Both the position numbers and the translations under genes were made by a program. From a bacterium (GTDB taxonomy: Bacteria > UBP14 > UBA6098 > 4484-93), in NCBI GenBank assembly GCA_021158465.1, contig JAGGUN010000020.1, positions 1 to 28,288 on the forward strand: 28,288 nt of DNA, in the 5' to 3' direction. The notes below the pieces were generated by a model, which was not told where the DNA came from, ran no database searches, and saw only the letters and a list, made by a program, of their open reading frames with translations. Below, one piece after another: positions 1 through 8,684 of the stretch; positions within the stretch are counted from its first letter, which is position 1, and each line of letters begins with the position of its first letter.

Positions 1-251
1 TGCCCGAGCAGTTCGCAATAAATGTTTTCCCCAATCCGTTCAACTCGTCCGTCGCCATCACTGCGCCTGCTGGAGCAGAAATAGAGATATACGATTTACT
101 TGGCAACCCTGTATGGAGCAAAACCATCCCTCGGTCAGCTCAAGCAAAGCTGGTCTGGCAACCCGATGAAACCGTTGCAAGCGGAATATATCTTGTCAAG
201 GCGTCCTGTGAAGGGAAATGTGCAACAAGAAAATTGGTATATCTAAAATAG
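1..251 (+). CDS. C-terminal end of a secreted protein with a T9SS type A sorting domain (5' truncated)
   Basis: The open frame (codons from base 3) enters from the window edge and stops at TAG 249-251, leaving about 82 residues. They contain the Por/T9SS C-terminal signature: an N-terminal VFPNPFN motif, then IEIYDLLGNPVW, a tryptophan strand, the SGIYLVKA strand and a final basic TRKLVYLK end. In Bacteroidota and relatives this domain directs proteins across the outer membrane through the type IX system and is removed or anchored at the surface. What the rest of the protein does cannot be seen. The stop lies only 12 bp before the mvhD start, and the ribosome binding site of mvhD begins right after the stop, so the two are probably in one transcript, which is an unusual pairing. 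Confidence 0.85.
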   Translation, partial: PEQFAINVFPNPFNSSVAITAPAGAEIEIYDLLGNPVWSKTIPRSAQAKLVWQPDETVASGIYLVKASCEGKCATRKLVYLK

Positions 252-263
252 AAAGGAGTTTCG

Positions 264-686
264 ATGGCAGAGTTTGAGCCTAAGATAGTCGGTTTCTTCT
301 GCAACTGGTGCACGGCGGCTGCCGCCGATATGGTGGGGACATCGAGGATGCAGTATCCGCCGAATGTCCGCCCAATCCGTGTCAACTGCACAGGCAGCGT
401 GGACTCGTCCTATGTTATAAGGGCACTCCTGACCGGTGCCGATGGTGTGATTGTCGGAGGATGCCATCCAGGAGATTGCCATTACCTCTCCGGGAACTAC
501 AAGGCTCGCCGGAGGGTGGCAATCCTCAAGCAGGTCCTGGATACCCTCGGACTCGATAGCGACAGGGTTCAGCTTGAATGGATCTCTGCAGCCGAGGGGA
601 AGAAGTTCGTGGATACGATGAAACAGTTCACCGAGAAGATTCGCGAGAAAGGCAAGAACCCACTCGCCTCGAACTGGCTTGCATAG
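264..686 (+). CDS. mvhD: MvhD-family hydrogenase/heterodisulfide reductase-associated iron-sulfur subunit
   Basis: This 140-aa protein matches the methyl-viologen-reducing hydrogenase delta subunit family. Visible motifs are FFCNWC (Cys13, Cys16), RVNCTGSVD (Cys42), GADGVIVGGCHPGDCHY (Cys67, Cys72) and the basic NYKARRR stretch. In the family these cysteines hold an iron-sulfur cluster that passes electrons between a hydrogenase or dehydrogenase module and HdrA. The length is normal for the stand-alone form. The start is supported by AAAGGAG at 252-258, five bases before the ATG. It is followed 12 bp later by an FdhB-like gene, so the pair probably forms part of an Hdr- or Flx-type cytoplasmic electron-transfer complex. 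HdrA, HdrB/C and hydrogenase subunits are not in this window, so the final electron donor and acceptor are unknown. Confidence 0.9.
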   Translation: MAEFEPKIVGFFCNWCTAAAADMVGTSRMQYPPNVRPIRVNCTGSVDSSYVIRALLTGADGVIVGGCHPGDCHYLSGNYKARRRVAILKQVLDTLGLDSDRVQLEWISAAEGKKFVDTMKQFTEKIREKGKNPLASNWLA

Positions 687-698
687 AAAGGAGCAACA

Positions 699-1775
699 AT
701 GGATATAGGGAAAAGGATATCCGCCAAAAGCATCTCTGGGGAGGTAACAGGTATCATCGGCTCCCTGCTGGAGAGAGGCTTAATGGATGGAGTAGTGGCA
801 CTCAAGAAATCGGGCAAGGGGTATGCGTACTCTCTCCTGACAAAAGGAGCGGAGATGACCGATGTTGACCCGCTTGCTCCATATCTTCCGACGAGTGCTG
901 CCAATATCGCCGCTAAACTCTCCAGAAAAGGAACACCGAAAAAGAAGATAGCGCTTTTTGTCCGCCCCTGCGAGATGCGGGCGATAGTTGAACTCATCAA
1001 GCTGCTACAGGTGGATGAGGCTCTATATTTTGTCGAGCTCGACTGTCCAGGAACGCTCACATCAAGGTATCTCACGGAGCATGGCATACCAAACTCCGAT
1101 GAGTTTTTAAACTCGGTCGATAAATACAGGGATTCCATCAGACCCGCCTGCTCTGCCTGCACAGATGTAAGGACGGACCAGTCGGATGTGGCAATCCGCT
1201 TCCTCGGGACAGGTGGACAACTTTATATCCTCGGAAAGAGCGAAAAAGGGTGTGAACTTGTAAAGAACCTGTTCCCCGATGCCGAAAATATAGAGGAACC
1301 AGCTTTACCCGATGGTATTGCGAACTCTCGCAAGCAAGAGGAGGAAAAGCTGTTCCAGTTCTTTGACAAGAATATTAGTGGTCTGGATAATTTATTAAAC
1401 ACATTTGCCAACTGTATGAACTGTCATAATTGTATGCATGTATGCCCGATATGTTTTTGCCGTGAGTGTTTCTTTGATTCGACTGCACTCGATTTTGAGG
1501 GTGAGCATTTTGTCGAGCTTGCGGCTCGCCGCGGTGATATGCGTCTTCCCGATAGCACATTTCTTTTCCATATCGGGCGGATGAACCATATGGCTATTTC
1601 CTGTGTTGGCTGTGGATTCTGCGAGGATGCCTGCCCGGTGGAGATACCACTTCTTACAGTGTTCAAGAGGGTTGGCAGGGATGTTCAGGCGCTGTTCGAT
1701 TATTCCGCTGGTAGGTCGCGTCTGGACGAACACCCGCTGAAAACATTCAGAGAGGAAGAGCTTGAACCCAGATAA
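699..1775 (+). CDS. FrhB/FdhB-like iron-sulfur oxidoreductase subunit (two 4Fe-4S motifs)
   Basis: This 358-aa protein resembles the beta subunits of F420-hydrogenase/formate dehydrogenase-type enzymes. The N-terminal two thirds hold the FrhB/FdhB-like domain, with the phrase KIALFVRPCEMRA followed by the ELDCPG segment. The C-terminal third has two ferredoxin-type motifs: CMNCHNCMHVCP (Cys239, 242, 245, 249), running on into further cysteines 252, 254 and 257, and CVGCGFCEDACP (Cys302, 305, 308, 312). In the family such subunits carry electrons between a flavin or pyridine-nucleotide site and Hdr/Mvh partners. The preceding mvhD gene supports this here. Ribosome binding site AAAGGAG lies at 687-693. 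The exact substrate is not readable from sequence, and a role in an Hdr-Flx-like complex is inference. Confidence 0.82.
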   Translation: MDIGKRISAKSISGEVTGIIGSLLERGLMDGVVALKKSGKGYAYSLLTKGAEMTDVDPLAPYLPTSAANIAAKLSRKGTPKKKIALFVRPCEMRAIVELIKLLQVDEALYFVELDCPGTLTSRYLTEHGIPNSDEFLNSVDKYRDSIRPACSACTDVRTDQSDVAIRFLGTGGQLYILGKSEKGCELVKNLFPDAENIEEPALPDGIANSRKQEEEKLFQFFDKNISGLDNLLNTFANCMNCHNCMHVCPICFCRECFFDSTALDFEGEHFVELAARRGDMRLPDSTFLFHIGRMNHMAISCVGCGFCEDACPVEIPLLTVFKRVGRDVQALFDYSAGRSRLDEHPLKTFREEELEPR

Positions 1776-1792
1776 TTGCTCACAGAAAAAAC

Positions 1793-1821
1793 TTGACATA
1801 TTTTCGAAGTTTTAATATATA
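1793..1821 (+). promoter_or_regulatory. Sigma70-like promoter for the first giant surface protein gene
   Basis: A perfect -35 box TTGACA (1793-1798) is separated by 17 bp from TATATA (1816-1821) in an AT-rich stretch. Transcription would start near 1828, about 26 bases before the ATG at 1854. The ribosome binding site is the GGGGGA run just upstream of the start. Confidence 0.7.
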
Positions 1822-1853
1822 TTTATTTAGCTCCGGACTGGTTAGGGGGAAGT

Positions 1854-4800
1854 ATGAGAAAAGTGATAGGGGTTTGTGTAAGATTGGTCAAGTTTCTGGC
1901 GGTATTTCTTCCGTTGCTGGCTGTAGCGTTTTCCACTGCTCGCGTTCCGTACAATCCTTCTGGGTCGAAGAGAGATGTAATACTGGCAAAGACCTCTCGT
2001 AAGCCTTTTTCCAGGAAGAATGTTGTGAACGCTCTATCCCGTCTTGGGATAGTTGATACCGAGGTTCCTGACTGGGTGAAGCAGAGGGTAAGGGATTATA
2101 TTGCCACCTCTCCGAGTCAGGATTTGAAGGCTTTTAATGCTTACAAGGCAAGGGATTGGGATAGGCTTTCCCAGATACTTACACCCCGTCGCAGGCGAGG
2201 GATGGTCTCTTCCCCGAAGGATATTACCTCCGACCCGAATGACTGGCGTTACGACCAGCGAGTAAACTCGCTCTATTCAGGGGAGCAGGGGCAGTGCGAT
2301 ATTGAGGTCGGCTCTGATGGGACCATTTATGTAGCCTATATGTTCTTCCCGTCTTCTGGTGGTGGGCATGTTTATTTCTGTAAATCGACGGATGGAGGGG
2401 CGAGCTTCGCTCCCCCTGTGCTCATCGATGATATCGGAGATAACAACCGCCCGAGGATTGCTGTTTGGGGAACAGGTCCGACGGCAAGGGTGTATGTCGC
2501 TTATGTCTATTGGTATGACTATCCGGACCTGGATATCTACTGTGGTTACTCTGTGAATGGAGGAGCGAGTTTCTCGATAAAAGCGGTAGCGACCAGCACC
2601 GAGTATGAGGACGCTCCTTCTATTGCAGTGGATAACTCGAACTATGTTTATATCGCCTGGGGGCAGGCGATAACATCTGGTGGTGGTTGTGATGAGGAGA
2701 CTATAAACACATATATTATGTGTCAGACATTTAGCAATATAGCTTCAAGTCCAATAAATAGCTATTATATAGCCCACACCGATGGTCATCAGGAATGGGC
2801 GCCTTCAATCGATGTTTATGGTGGTGGATATTCCAGTACGCTCCATTGCGCGTATATGTATGATTACGGTGGTGATAGCTCGGATGATTATGATATTCGC
2901 TATCGCAAGGTAACGAATGCAGGAAGTTCTTCTCCTTCTGTCGGTAGCGTGGTCTGGGTTGCCGCTTCCACATCGAACGAGTGGATAAATGCACGCTCCC
3001 TTACCGTTGGTGGTGGGAACAATCCGTATATCACTTACTCGATAGAGGGCACTACCGGTGATGAGGATGTGTATTGCAGGCGCTCGACCGACGGTGGCTC
3101 AAGTTTTCTCCCTTCTGTTACTATCGCTTCAAACAGCTGGGAGTCGATGGATGCTGTGATAGACCTCGATGTCGATGGTAACCCGTTCATCGTCTGGAGA
3201 GATAACAGAAATGGTGACACGGATATGTATATGCGTTATTCCAACGATGGTGGGAGTGTGTTTGAGCCGGAGATAAAGGTGAATAGAGGCACGGATCACA
3301 ACGATCAGTATTGGCCTTCTGTTGCGGTCTGGCGGACGCCGGGGAAACGCCGGGTGGATGTTGTCTGGTGGGATCGGCGCACTGATGATGGAGATATTTA
3401 CTACAATGCGAACCTGCAGTATAGATTGCAATTAAATATTTCTGTTGCTCCTGGTGGTTTACCGTTCTCTGGCACCGATGTTTGGTGGAGTGCTTTTGAG
3501 AGTTCAATGGACACAACGGTTAGTCCGAGGACTCTTGTTGTCTGGAATGACCCTGAATATTATGTCAGGATAGATGAGTTTGCCAATGGTAGTTCATCGA
3601 CGGAGCGCTGGGCTTGTCAGGCTCCATCATCTGGCTGGAGCTTTCTCCCCGATGCTTACTGGCGCCGCTATATGACATCTGGCGAGACATATGATGTCGT
3701 CTATTATCATCAATTCTATTCAACGCTTGGCTACACGAACGGTTCTGGTTGTTCGCATCCGTTTCCAAATGTGGCTCTGACATACACGACTTTTGGTGTT
3801 CTTCAGGATACTCATCCCCCTGTCACCGACTGGATAGACAGGGGAACGACATACGATTATCAAGGTTATGTTCTTCTCGACCCGCATCAGAGATGGGCAA
3901 CTCAATCGGCAGATACGACAGGAACGGTGTATTCGCCTGTTTCTGTTTCACCTCCATATTATCATCAGTGGTTGCCGACTGTGTTTCTCGTTGGTCCCGA
4001 TGCTGGCAATTCGGTCTGGCATATCCAGAGAAGCCTTTATGGCTCGCCTGTCCTCGAGAGCGGGCTCTATGATTCCTGGTCTGATTGGGTCGACTGTGAG
4101 ACTCCCCTCGAATTCTCAGATGTTACAACCGGTGGCTGGCATGCGATAGATTCCACGCTCTTCTCCGGTTCATACTTCATAGCTACCATCAGGTATGTTC
4201 CGCTGGTCAATGTTTTTGTCACCAACAGCTTTGGCTATGGTCAGATGATAGTTGACGGTGTGACTTACGATGTTCCCGATACATTTTCTTGGGTACCGGG
4301 GACGGAGCATACACTTTCTGCTATCTCTCCTCAGACATTTGGGGATACGATAAGGTATGTCTTCACTGGCTGGTCGGACGGTGAGTCGAGTGCGACCAGA
4401 ACGGTGATCGTTCCGGAATATGATGCTTCTTACACTGCGAACTTCTCGATTCAGTATCATCTAACGCTGACATACACCGGTCCAACAGGCGGTCATACGC
4501 CTGTGCTGACGGGTGAAGGCTGGTATGATGCTGGAACCAGTGTCCCCATAACGGCAACGGAATCTTTCGATTCCTCTGATGTGGTCCGCTACGGCTTCGA
4601 TCACTGGTCATCTGACCCGGTGGGTGCTGTAATAGATGATTCCACAAGCTCATCTGCCAGTGTCCTTATGGACCACTCGTATCAACTGACGGCAAATTAT
4701 ATGGTTCAGTTCAGGTTCGATGTGTTTAACCCCGATGGTTATGATTCCCCTGTTCCCGCTGTTGGTCAGCATTGGTACTCTGATGGCGCAACGGTTGAGG

Positions 4801-7800
4801 GAAGTGTTACATCCCCTGACACTGTTTATCATATGTATTGCACAGGGTATGATGGAACGGGTTCGCTCTCGAGCGGCACAGGAAGCAGTTTCTCCTTCGT
4901 AATACATTCTCCGTCTTCTGTCACCTGGCACTGGGATGAACAGGTAACGCTTGAGGTCATATCCGATGTCGGTTCGCCGGAGCCACCTGTTGGTATCAAC
5001 TACTTTGACCCTGGAACGGTGGTCAACGCCTCTGTTCCTGACGATATTGTAGATGTCTCTGACGGGGTGAGGCTTGCCTGTGTCAGTCATACCGGCACGG
5101 GTAGCGCCCCATCCGGTGATGGCTCGTCCGTTTCGTTCACAATAACGGAGAATTCTACCCTGACTTGGAATTGGGTTTATCAGTACAGGTTTATCGTAAA
5201 CAATCCGATGGGGATCGATGACCCTCGTCCGCCAGCTGGCGAGCACTGGTATGATGAAGGCTCATTTATCGCAGGTGGGGTTGACTCTCCATCTGGTGGA
5301 TATTTCTGTGGAGGGTATTTAGCTACAGGTTCGCTTGTTTCTGCTCCTTACGATACATTCGAGTTTGAGATATACTCGCCGACGACGATTACCTGGCGGT
5401 GGATAAACTTCACCGAGGTCGAGTCGCTGACGGTCATAACGGATTATGGCAATCCTCGTCCTCACGGTAGGACATATTATGAGCGAGGGACGGCGGTTAC
5501 CGTTGTTGTTACATCACCCTTCTATGCCCCCTGGGAGGATGATGGCGTGAGGCATACCTGCACAGGATATACCGATTCCTCATCGGTAGGTGTCTTCACC
5601 GGCTCCGATACGATGCTTGTCATAACACTCGATGAGAGCCACTGGGTCAGCTTCTCCTGGGAGACGGAGTACCGCTTTGTTGTGAACAATCCATCAGGTT
5701 ACGATGACCCTGAGCCTGAGGCTGGCGAGCACTGGTATGTAGAGGGGTCGACGGTCACGGGGAGCGTGACATCACCGGTCGAGGATTCTGTCTTCTGCGA
5801 TGGGTATGAGGGAACGGGCTCGCTCACCGATGGGGTGACCTCATCGTTCTCGTTTGTGATAATGGAGCCGTCGAGTATCACCTGGCTCTGGAGTGTGCAC
5901 GCTTACGACCTTGTAGTTGTCTCCGATTACGGCACACCGACCCCGGCTGTTGGAACACACAGGTATCCCGAAGGGACAGAGATTACAGCGTGTGTTAATC
6001 TCGTTCATCCGGTTGTGGATGGGGAAAGATACATCTGCACTGGCTGGACGGGAACAGGTAGCGTTGAGCCAGAGGGAGCTGATACAACGATAACTTTTGT
6101 TATTATGGAGAACTCATCTATCCAGTGGAACTGGCTGCATCAGTATAGGTTTGTCGTTTCAAATCCTGGCAGGCACGACAACCCTGTTCCTCCTGTTGGC
6201 GAATACTGGTATGAGGCAGGAACAGAGGTTGTAGGCTATATGACTGATCCTATCGTCGACACATTCTATTGCGTTGGATACAACGGCACAGGTGACCTTG
6301 AGTCTCGGCTTGGATATACCGAGTTTGCATTTGAGGTAAACGCTCCTTCATCCGTCGAATGGCTGTGGGTAGGGGAGTCGAACGCAGTCTCGCTAACAGT
6401 CTCAACCGATATGGGTGAGCCTGAGCCGACCGTCGGCGTTCATTGGTATCCGCGAGATACCGAGGTTCACTGTTATATAGGCGATGTAATCCCCGTTGCC
6501 GATGGTGAGAGGTATCACTGTTTTGGTTATGAGGGAAGTGGTAGTGTTCCGATGTCCGGGAGTGAGACATCTTTTACGGTTATCTTGAGGGAGAATTCGA
6601 CCTTGCATTGGGTATGGCGTTATGAGTATAGGTTTATCGTGAACAATCCTGAGGGGCACGATGCTCCTGTTCCTGCTGTTGGTGAGCATTGGTATGAGGC
6701 AGGAACAGAGGTTACAGGTTATGTTACCTCACCCGATGGGGACTACTACTGTATAGGTTATGATGGAACAGGTTCGCTTCCCAGTGGTTCTGCAAGTGCG
6801 TTTTCCTTTGTGATAGAATCTCCTTCAACTGTTACCTGGCTATGGGCAACGGATGTTGTTCGGCTTGATGTTTTCTCAGATTTCGGTCCGACGGACCCAC
6901 CGGTTGGAACAACGTACTGGGTGAGAGGCACAACGGTTAACGCATATGCACCTGCCTGGGTTCTTGCAGATGACACGGCAGGGGTTCGATACCTCTGCAC
7001 TGGCTGGAGAGGGACGGGAGATGTTCCCCCGACAGGAGAGACGAACTCATTCTCATTCGAGATAAACAACAACTCTACGATTACTTGGCACTGGCAGAAG
7101 CAGTTTGAACTTACCCTCGAGTATTCAGGTGTCCCATCTGGTGTTGAGCAGACAGGTTCAGGATGGTATGATCAAGGAGATACGGCGGATATTTCCACGA
7201 GCGAGTGGGTCGAGATAGCTGGAGCCCATTTTGGTTTTCTCATCTGGAGGGGCGATTCAACGGATGTGACAATAGGGAATCCCAACTGGGCATCCACCTA
7301 TGTTGTTATGGATGCCCCGCATACGCTCGAGGCAGTGTACACCTCTGCTGTCGAATGTATCATTGTGAAGGAGCCTTATCACACCTGGGGTAGTATCTTT
7401 GTGGATGGGATTGAGTATCCTGATTCTGGAAGCATAACGAAGTGGTGGGGGGTCGGCTCTATCCACGAGATAGGGGTGACAGCGATAGATTCACTCGGAA
7501 GGGAGAGGTATCTCTTTCAGTTCTGGTCTGATGGAGGGGACACATTCCACACGGTTGGTCCTGTCCGAGAGGCGATGGTTTTCACTGCTCACTATCTCAA
7601 GCAGTATTTCTGCACGATAGCAAAGGAGCCTGCTGAGAATTATGGATACATCTTTGTTGGCAGGACACCGTTTTTGAGGGCTTGCTATTGGTCGGACTGG
7701 ATGAATGAGGACACATTATTTGAGGTTGAGGTAAGTGAGCTCGATGCTAATGAACCTGGTGGAGCGATGTATATATTCGACCACTGGTCTGACGGCGGGG

Positions 7801-8579
7801 AGAGGCGGCATACTGTTGGTCCGCTGAGTGGGCATTTTGACCTTGTTGCATACTATAACAGCCGATATAAGATAACGATAAGCAAGGACCCATCAGATGA
7901 TATTTATGGCACCATTACCCTTGGTGATACCACCTATACGGGTGAGCCCGGGGTTTGGACTGTTTCCACCTGGGTTGCGGGGGGAGAGGTTTATCCTATG
8001 ACCGTTTCTACACCTGATATTGGCAGAGCTTACATTTATACCTTTGACCACTGGTCTGATGGCGGGGAGCTTCTGCACAATATAGGTCCTGTGGACACGA
8101 TGCAATCATATGTTGCTTACTATCATCGGGACACCCTTGTCCTCTCCTTCGAGATAACACCGGATAATGTGTGGGATCTGGGTTCTATTTACACTGGAAC
8201 CACAGTGAGGATGGAGGAAGGAGAGGAGTTTAACATAGAGAACAGAAGCTCCATTCCTGTTGATTTTGGATTAGAGATATACTCTACCGGGCATGTTTGG
8301 AGAGCGAGTTATACATCTTCGGTGGATAGATTCGCTCTATCTGGTCGTTTTCAGGATACTCGTCCGGATGCGTATCTGTGTCCAGCCGATAGGATAAAGC
8401 ATGGTATGGTGCTTTGGGCAAGTGCGATATTCTTTGGTCCCGGTGGGTTCAATGTTCCACCTCCACCTGACCCGGAGAGGTTCGAAAAGCTCTGGATGGA
8501 GTTCGCGGCACCCACTGTTACCTCTACATACGAGAGACAAACAATCATAGTGAAGCTGTTTGTACGCCCGCATCTGTAA
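1854..8579 (+). CDS. Giant secreted repeat protein 1: Asp-box propeller, YYHQ modules, divergent InlB-B-like A/B repeat array
   Basis: This is a 2241-aa extracellular protein of unknown function, probably an adhesin or surface fibre (inference). A signal peptide (basic MRK start, hydrophobic core to about residue 28) is followed by a linker. Next comes a beta-propeller (about 118-520) with Asp-box motifs such as STDGGASF (near 178), STDGGSSF (near 411) and SNDGGSVF (near 463), ending in a WWDRRTDDGDIYY blade. Three ERW/YYHQ-type modules follow (about 522-782), two of them with the YYHQ end, then two divergent InlB-B-like modules (about 783-951). Ten alternating A/B modules follow (952-1749), then one InlB-B-like module, three HWSDGG modules (about 1833-2092) and a C-terminal domain with the FFGPGGF motif that ends in PHL. 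No T9SS sorting domain is visible. The propeller has Asp boxes but no clear sialidase arginine triad, so enzymatic activity is not supported. It shares its whole layout with the next gene. Confidence 0.85.
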   Translation: MRKVIGVCVRLVKFLAVFLPLLAVAFSTARVPYNPSGSKRDVILAKTSRKPFSRKNVVNALSRLGIVDTEVPDWVKQRVRDYIATSPSQDLKAFNAYKARDWDRLSQILTPRRRRGMVSSPKDITSDPNDWRYDQRVNSLYSGEQGQCDIEVGSDGTIYVAYMFFPSSGGGHVYFCKSTDGGASFAPPVLIDDIGDNNRPRIAVWGTGPTARVYVAYVYWYDYPDLDIYCGYSVNGGASFSIKAVATSTEYEDAPSIAVDNSNYVYIAWGQAITSGGGCDEETINTYIMCQTFSNIASSPINSYYIAHTDGHQEWAPSIDVYGGGYSSTLHCAYMYDYGGDSSDDYDIRYRKVTNAGSSSPSVGSVVWVAASTSNEWINARSLTVGGGNNPYITYSIEGTTGDEDVYCRRSTDGGSSFLPSVTIASNSWESMDAVIDLDVDGNPFIVWRDNRNGDTDMYMRYSNDGGSVFEPEIKVNRGTDHNDQYWPSVAVWRTPGKRRVDVVWWDRRTDDGDIYYNANLQYRLQLNISVAPGGLPFSGTDVWWSAFESSMDTTVSPRTLVVWNDPEYYVRIDEFANGSSSTERWACQAPSSGWSFLPDAYWRRYMTSGETYDVVYYHQFYSTLGYTNGSGCSHPFPNVALTYTTFGVLQDTHPPVTDWIDRGTTYDYQGYVLLDPHQRWATQSADTTGTVYSPVSVSPPYYHQWLPTVFLVGPDAGNSVWHIQRSLYGSPVLESGLYDSWSDWVDCETPLEFSDVTTGGWHAIDSTLFSGSYFIATIRYVPLVNVFVTNSFGYGQMIVDGVTYDVPDTFSWVPGTEHTLSAISPQTFGDTIRYVFTGWSDGESSATRTVIVPEYDASYTANFSIQYHLTLTYTGPTGGHTPVLTGEGWYDAGTSVPITATESFDSSDVVRYGFDHWSSDPVGAVIDDSTSSSASVLMDHSYQLTANYMVQFRFDVFNPDGYDSPVPAVGQHWYSDGATVEGSVTSPDTVYHMYCTGYDGTGSLSSGTGSSFSFVIHSPSSVTWHWDEQVTLEVISDVGSPEPPVGINYFDPGTVVNASVPDDIVDVSDGVRLACVSHTGTGSAPSGDGSSVSFTITENSTLTWNWVYQYRFIVNNPMGIDDPRPPAGEHWYDEGSFIAGGVDSPSGGYFCGGYLATGSLVSAPYDTFEFEIYSPTTITWRWINFTEVESLTVITDYGNPRPHGRTYYERGTAVTVVVTSPFYAPWEDDGVRHTCTGYTDSSSVGVFTGSDTMLVITLDESHWVSFSWETEYRFVVNNPSGYDDPEPEAGEHWYVEGSTVTGSVTSPVEDSVFCDGYEGTGSLTDGVTSSFSFVIMEPSSITWLWSVHAYDLVVVSDYGTPTPAVGTHRYPEGTEITACVNLVHPVVDGERYICTGWTGTGSVEPEGADTTITFVIMENSSIQWNWLHQYRFVVSNPGRHDNPVPPVGEYWYEAGTEVVGYMTDPIVDTFYCVGYNGTGDLESRLGYTEFAFEVNAPSSVEWLWVGESNAVSLTVSTDMGEPEPTVGVHWYPRDTEVHCYIGDVIPVADGERYHCFGYEGSGSVPMSGSETSFTVILRENSTLHWVWRYEYRFIVNNPEGHDAPVPAVGEHWYEAGTEVTGYVTSPDGDYYCIGYDGTGSLPSGSASAFSFVIESPSTVTWLWATDVVRLDVFSDFGPTDPPVGTTYWVRGTTVNAYAPAWVLADDTAGVRYLCTGWRGTGDVPPTGETNSFSFEINNNSTITWHWQKQFELTLEYSGVPSGVEQTGSGWYDQGDTADISTSEWVEIAGAHFGFLIWRGDSTDVTIGNPNWASTYVVMDAPHTLEAVYTSAVECIIVKEPYHTWGSIFVDGIEYPDSGSITKWWGVGSIHEIGVTAIDSLGRERYLFQFWSDGGDTFHTVGPVREAMVFTAHYLKQYFCTIAKEPAENYGYIFVGRTPFLRACYWSDWMNEDTLFEVEVSELDANEPGGAMYIFDHWSDGGERRHTVGPLSGHFDLVAYYNSRYKITISKDPSDDIYGTITLGDTTYTGEPGVWTVSTWVAGGEVYPMTVSTPDIGRAYIYTFDHWSDGGELLHNIGPVDTMQSYVAYYHRDTLVLSFEITPDNVWDLGSIYTGTTVRMEEGEEFNIENRSSIPVDFGLEIYSTGHVWRASYTSSVDRFALSGRFQDTRPDAYLCPADRIKHGMVLWASAIFFGPGGFNVPPPPDPERFEKLWMEFAAPTVTSTYERQTIIVKLFVRPHL
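3417..4200 (+). repeat. ERW/YYHQ modules of giant protein 1
   Basis: Two modules with the pattern W-D...(T)ERW or QRW...YYHQ[FW] are followed by a third, degenerate one that ends in ATIRY. Matching sets lie in the two downstream genes (10380-11424 and 17895-18714), each also closing with an xxIRY segment. The modules join the propeller to the repeat stalk. Confidence 0.75.
4707..7100 (+). repeat. Tandem A/B protein-repeat array, 5 pairs (10 modules)
   Basis: Ten modules of about 80 codons alternate between two types. Type A begins [YF]RF.VNNP.G.D.P.P..GEHWY, has YCxGYxGTGSL and ends in SSVTWLW. Type B begins L.V.SDYG.P.P.VG..Y, has RYxCTGWxGTGSV and ends in NSTLTWNW. The A/B pair, about 480 bp, is the true repeat unit. 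DNA identity is mostly modest, but a 24-base match between units (6207-6230 and 6690-6713) shows a recent duplication. The modules resemble divergent InlB B-repeats, which form extended surface stalks. Confidence 0.85.
7350..8129 (+). repeat. Three HWSDGG-type modules of giant protein 1
   Basis: Three modules of about 85 codons start with a basic [IA]x[KS]-[ED]P segment, then G.I.[VL]..., and contain [FH].WSDGG....H.[VI]GP before an aromatic, YY-containing end. They are another divergent InlB-B-like class, distinct from types A and B. Three such modules occupy the same place in the next gene. Confidence 0.75.
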
Positions 8580-8586
8580 AAAGGGG

Positions 8587-8614
8587 TTGCAAGAGTTAAT
8601 TTTTGGGGTATAAT
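8587..8614 (+). promoter_or_regulatory. Sigma70-like promoter for the second giant surface protein gene
   Basis: TTGCAA (8587-8592), a 16-bp spacer and a perfect TATAAT (8609-8614) lie in the 105-bp gap. A second overlapping TATAAT lies at 8616-8621. No terminator is evident after the upstream gene, so read-through may also feed this gene. Confidence 0.6.
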
Positions 8615-8684
8615 ATATAATAATGATTTTCTTAATTTCCTTTATAAAATTTTGGAGGATAAGAAATAAGAGGGGGGATATGTG

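Noticed and set aside
569-1162. 197-codon minus-strand open frame opposite the FdhB-like gene
   Set aside because: It is opposite well-supported iron-sulfur protein genes and has Ser/Leu-rich shadow composition.
1793-2002. 69-codon plus-strand open frame before and inside giant gene 1
   Set aside because: Its TTG start is the -35 box of the promoter, there is no ribosome binding site, and it overlaps the giant gene out of frame.
2205-3416. Active sialidase in the propeller of the giant proteins
   Set aside because: Asp boxes are present, but they are structural; no FRIP motif, arginine triad or nucleophile Tyr/Glu pair could be made out in the propellers.
4650-5246. Minus-strand open frame inside the A/B array, and similar ones at 10548-11177 and 13470-13934
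   Set aside because: These are shadows of the repeat modules on the other strand; their 'conservation' follows from the coding repeats.
8627-8667. Weak inverted repeat (TTTCTTA-like arms) in the leader of giant gene 2
   Set aside because: The arms are short and AT-rich with a loop of about 27 bases; this is expected by chance in such a sequence.
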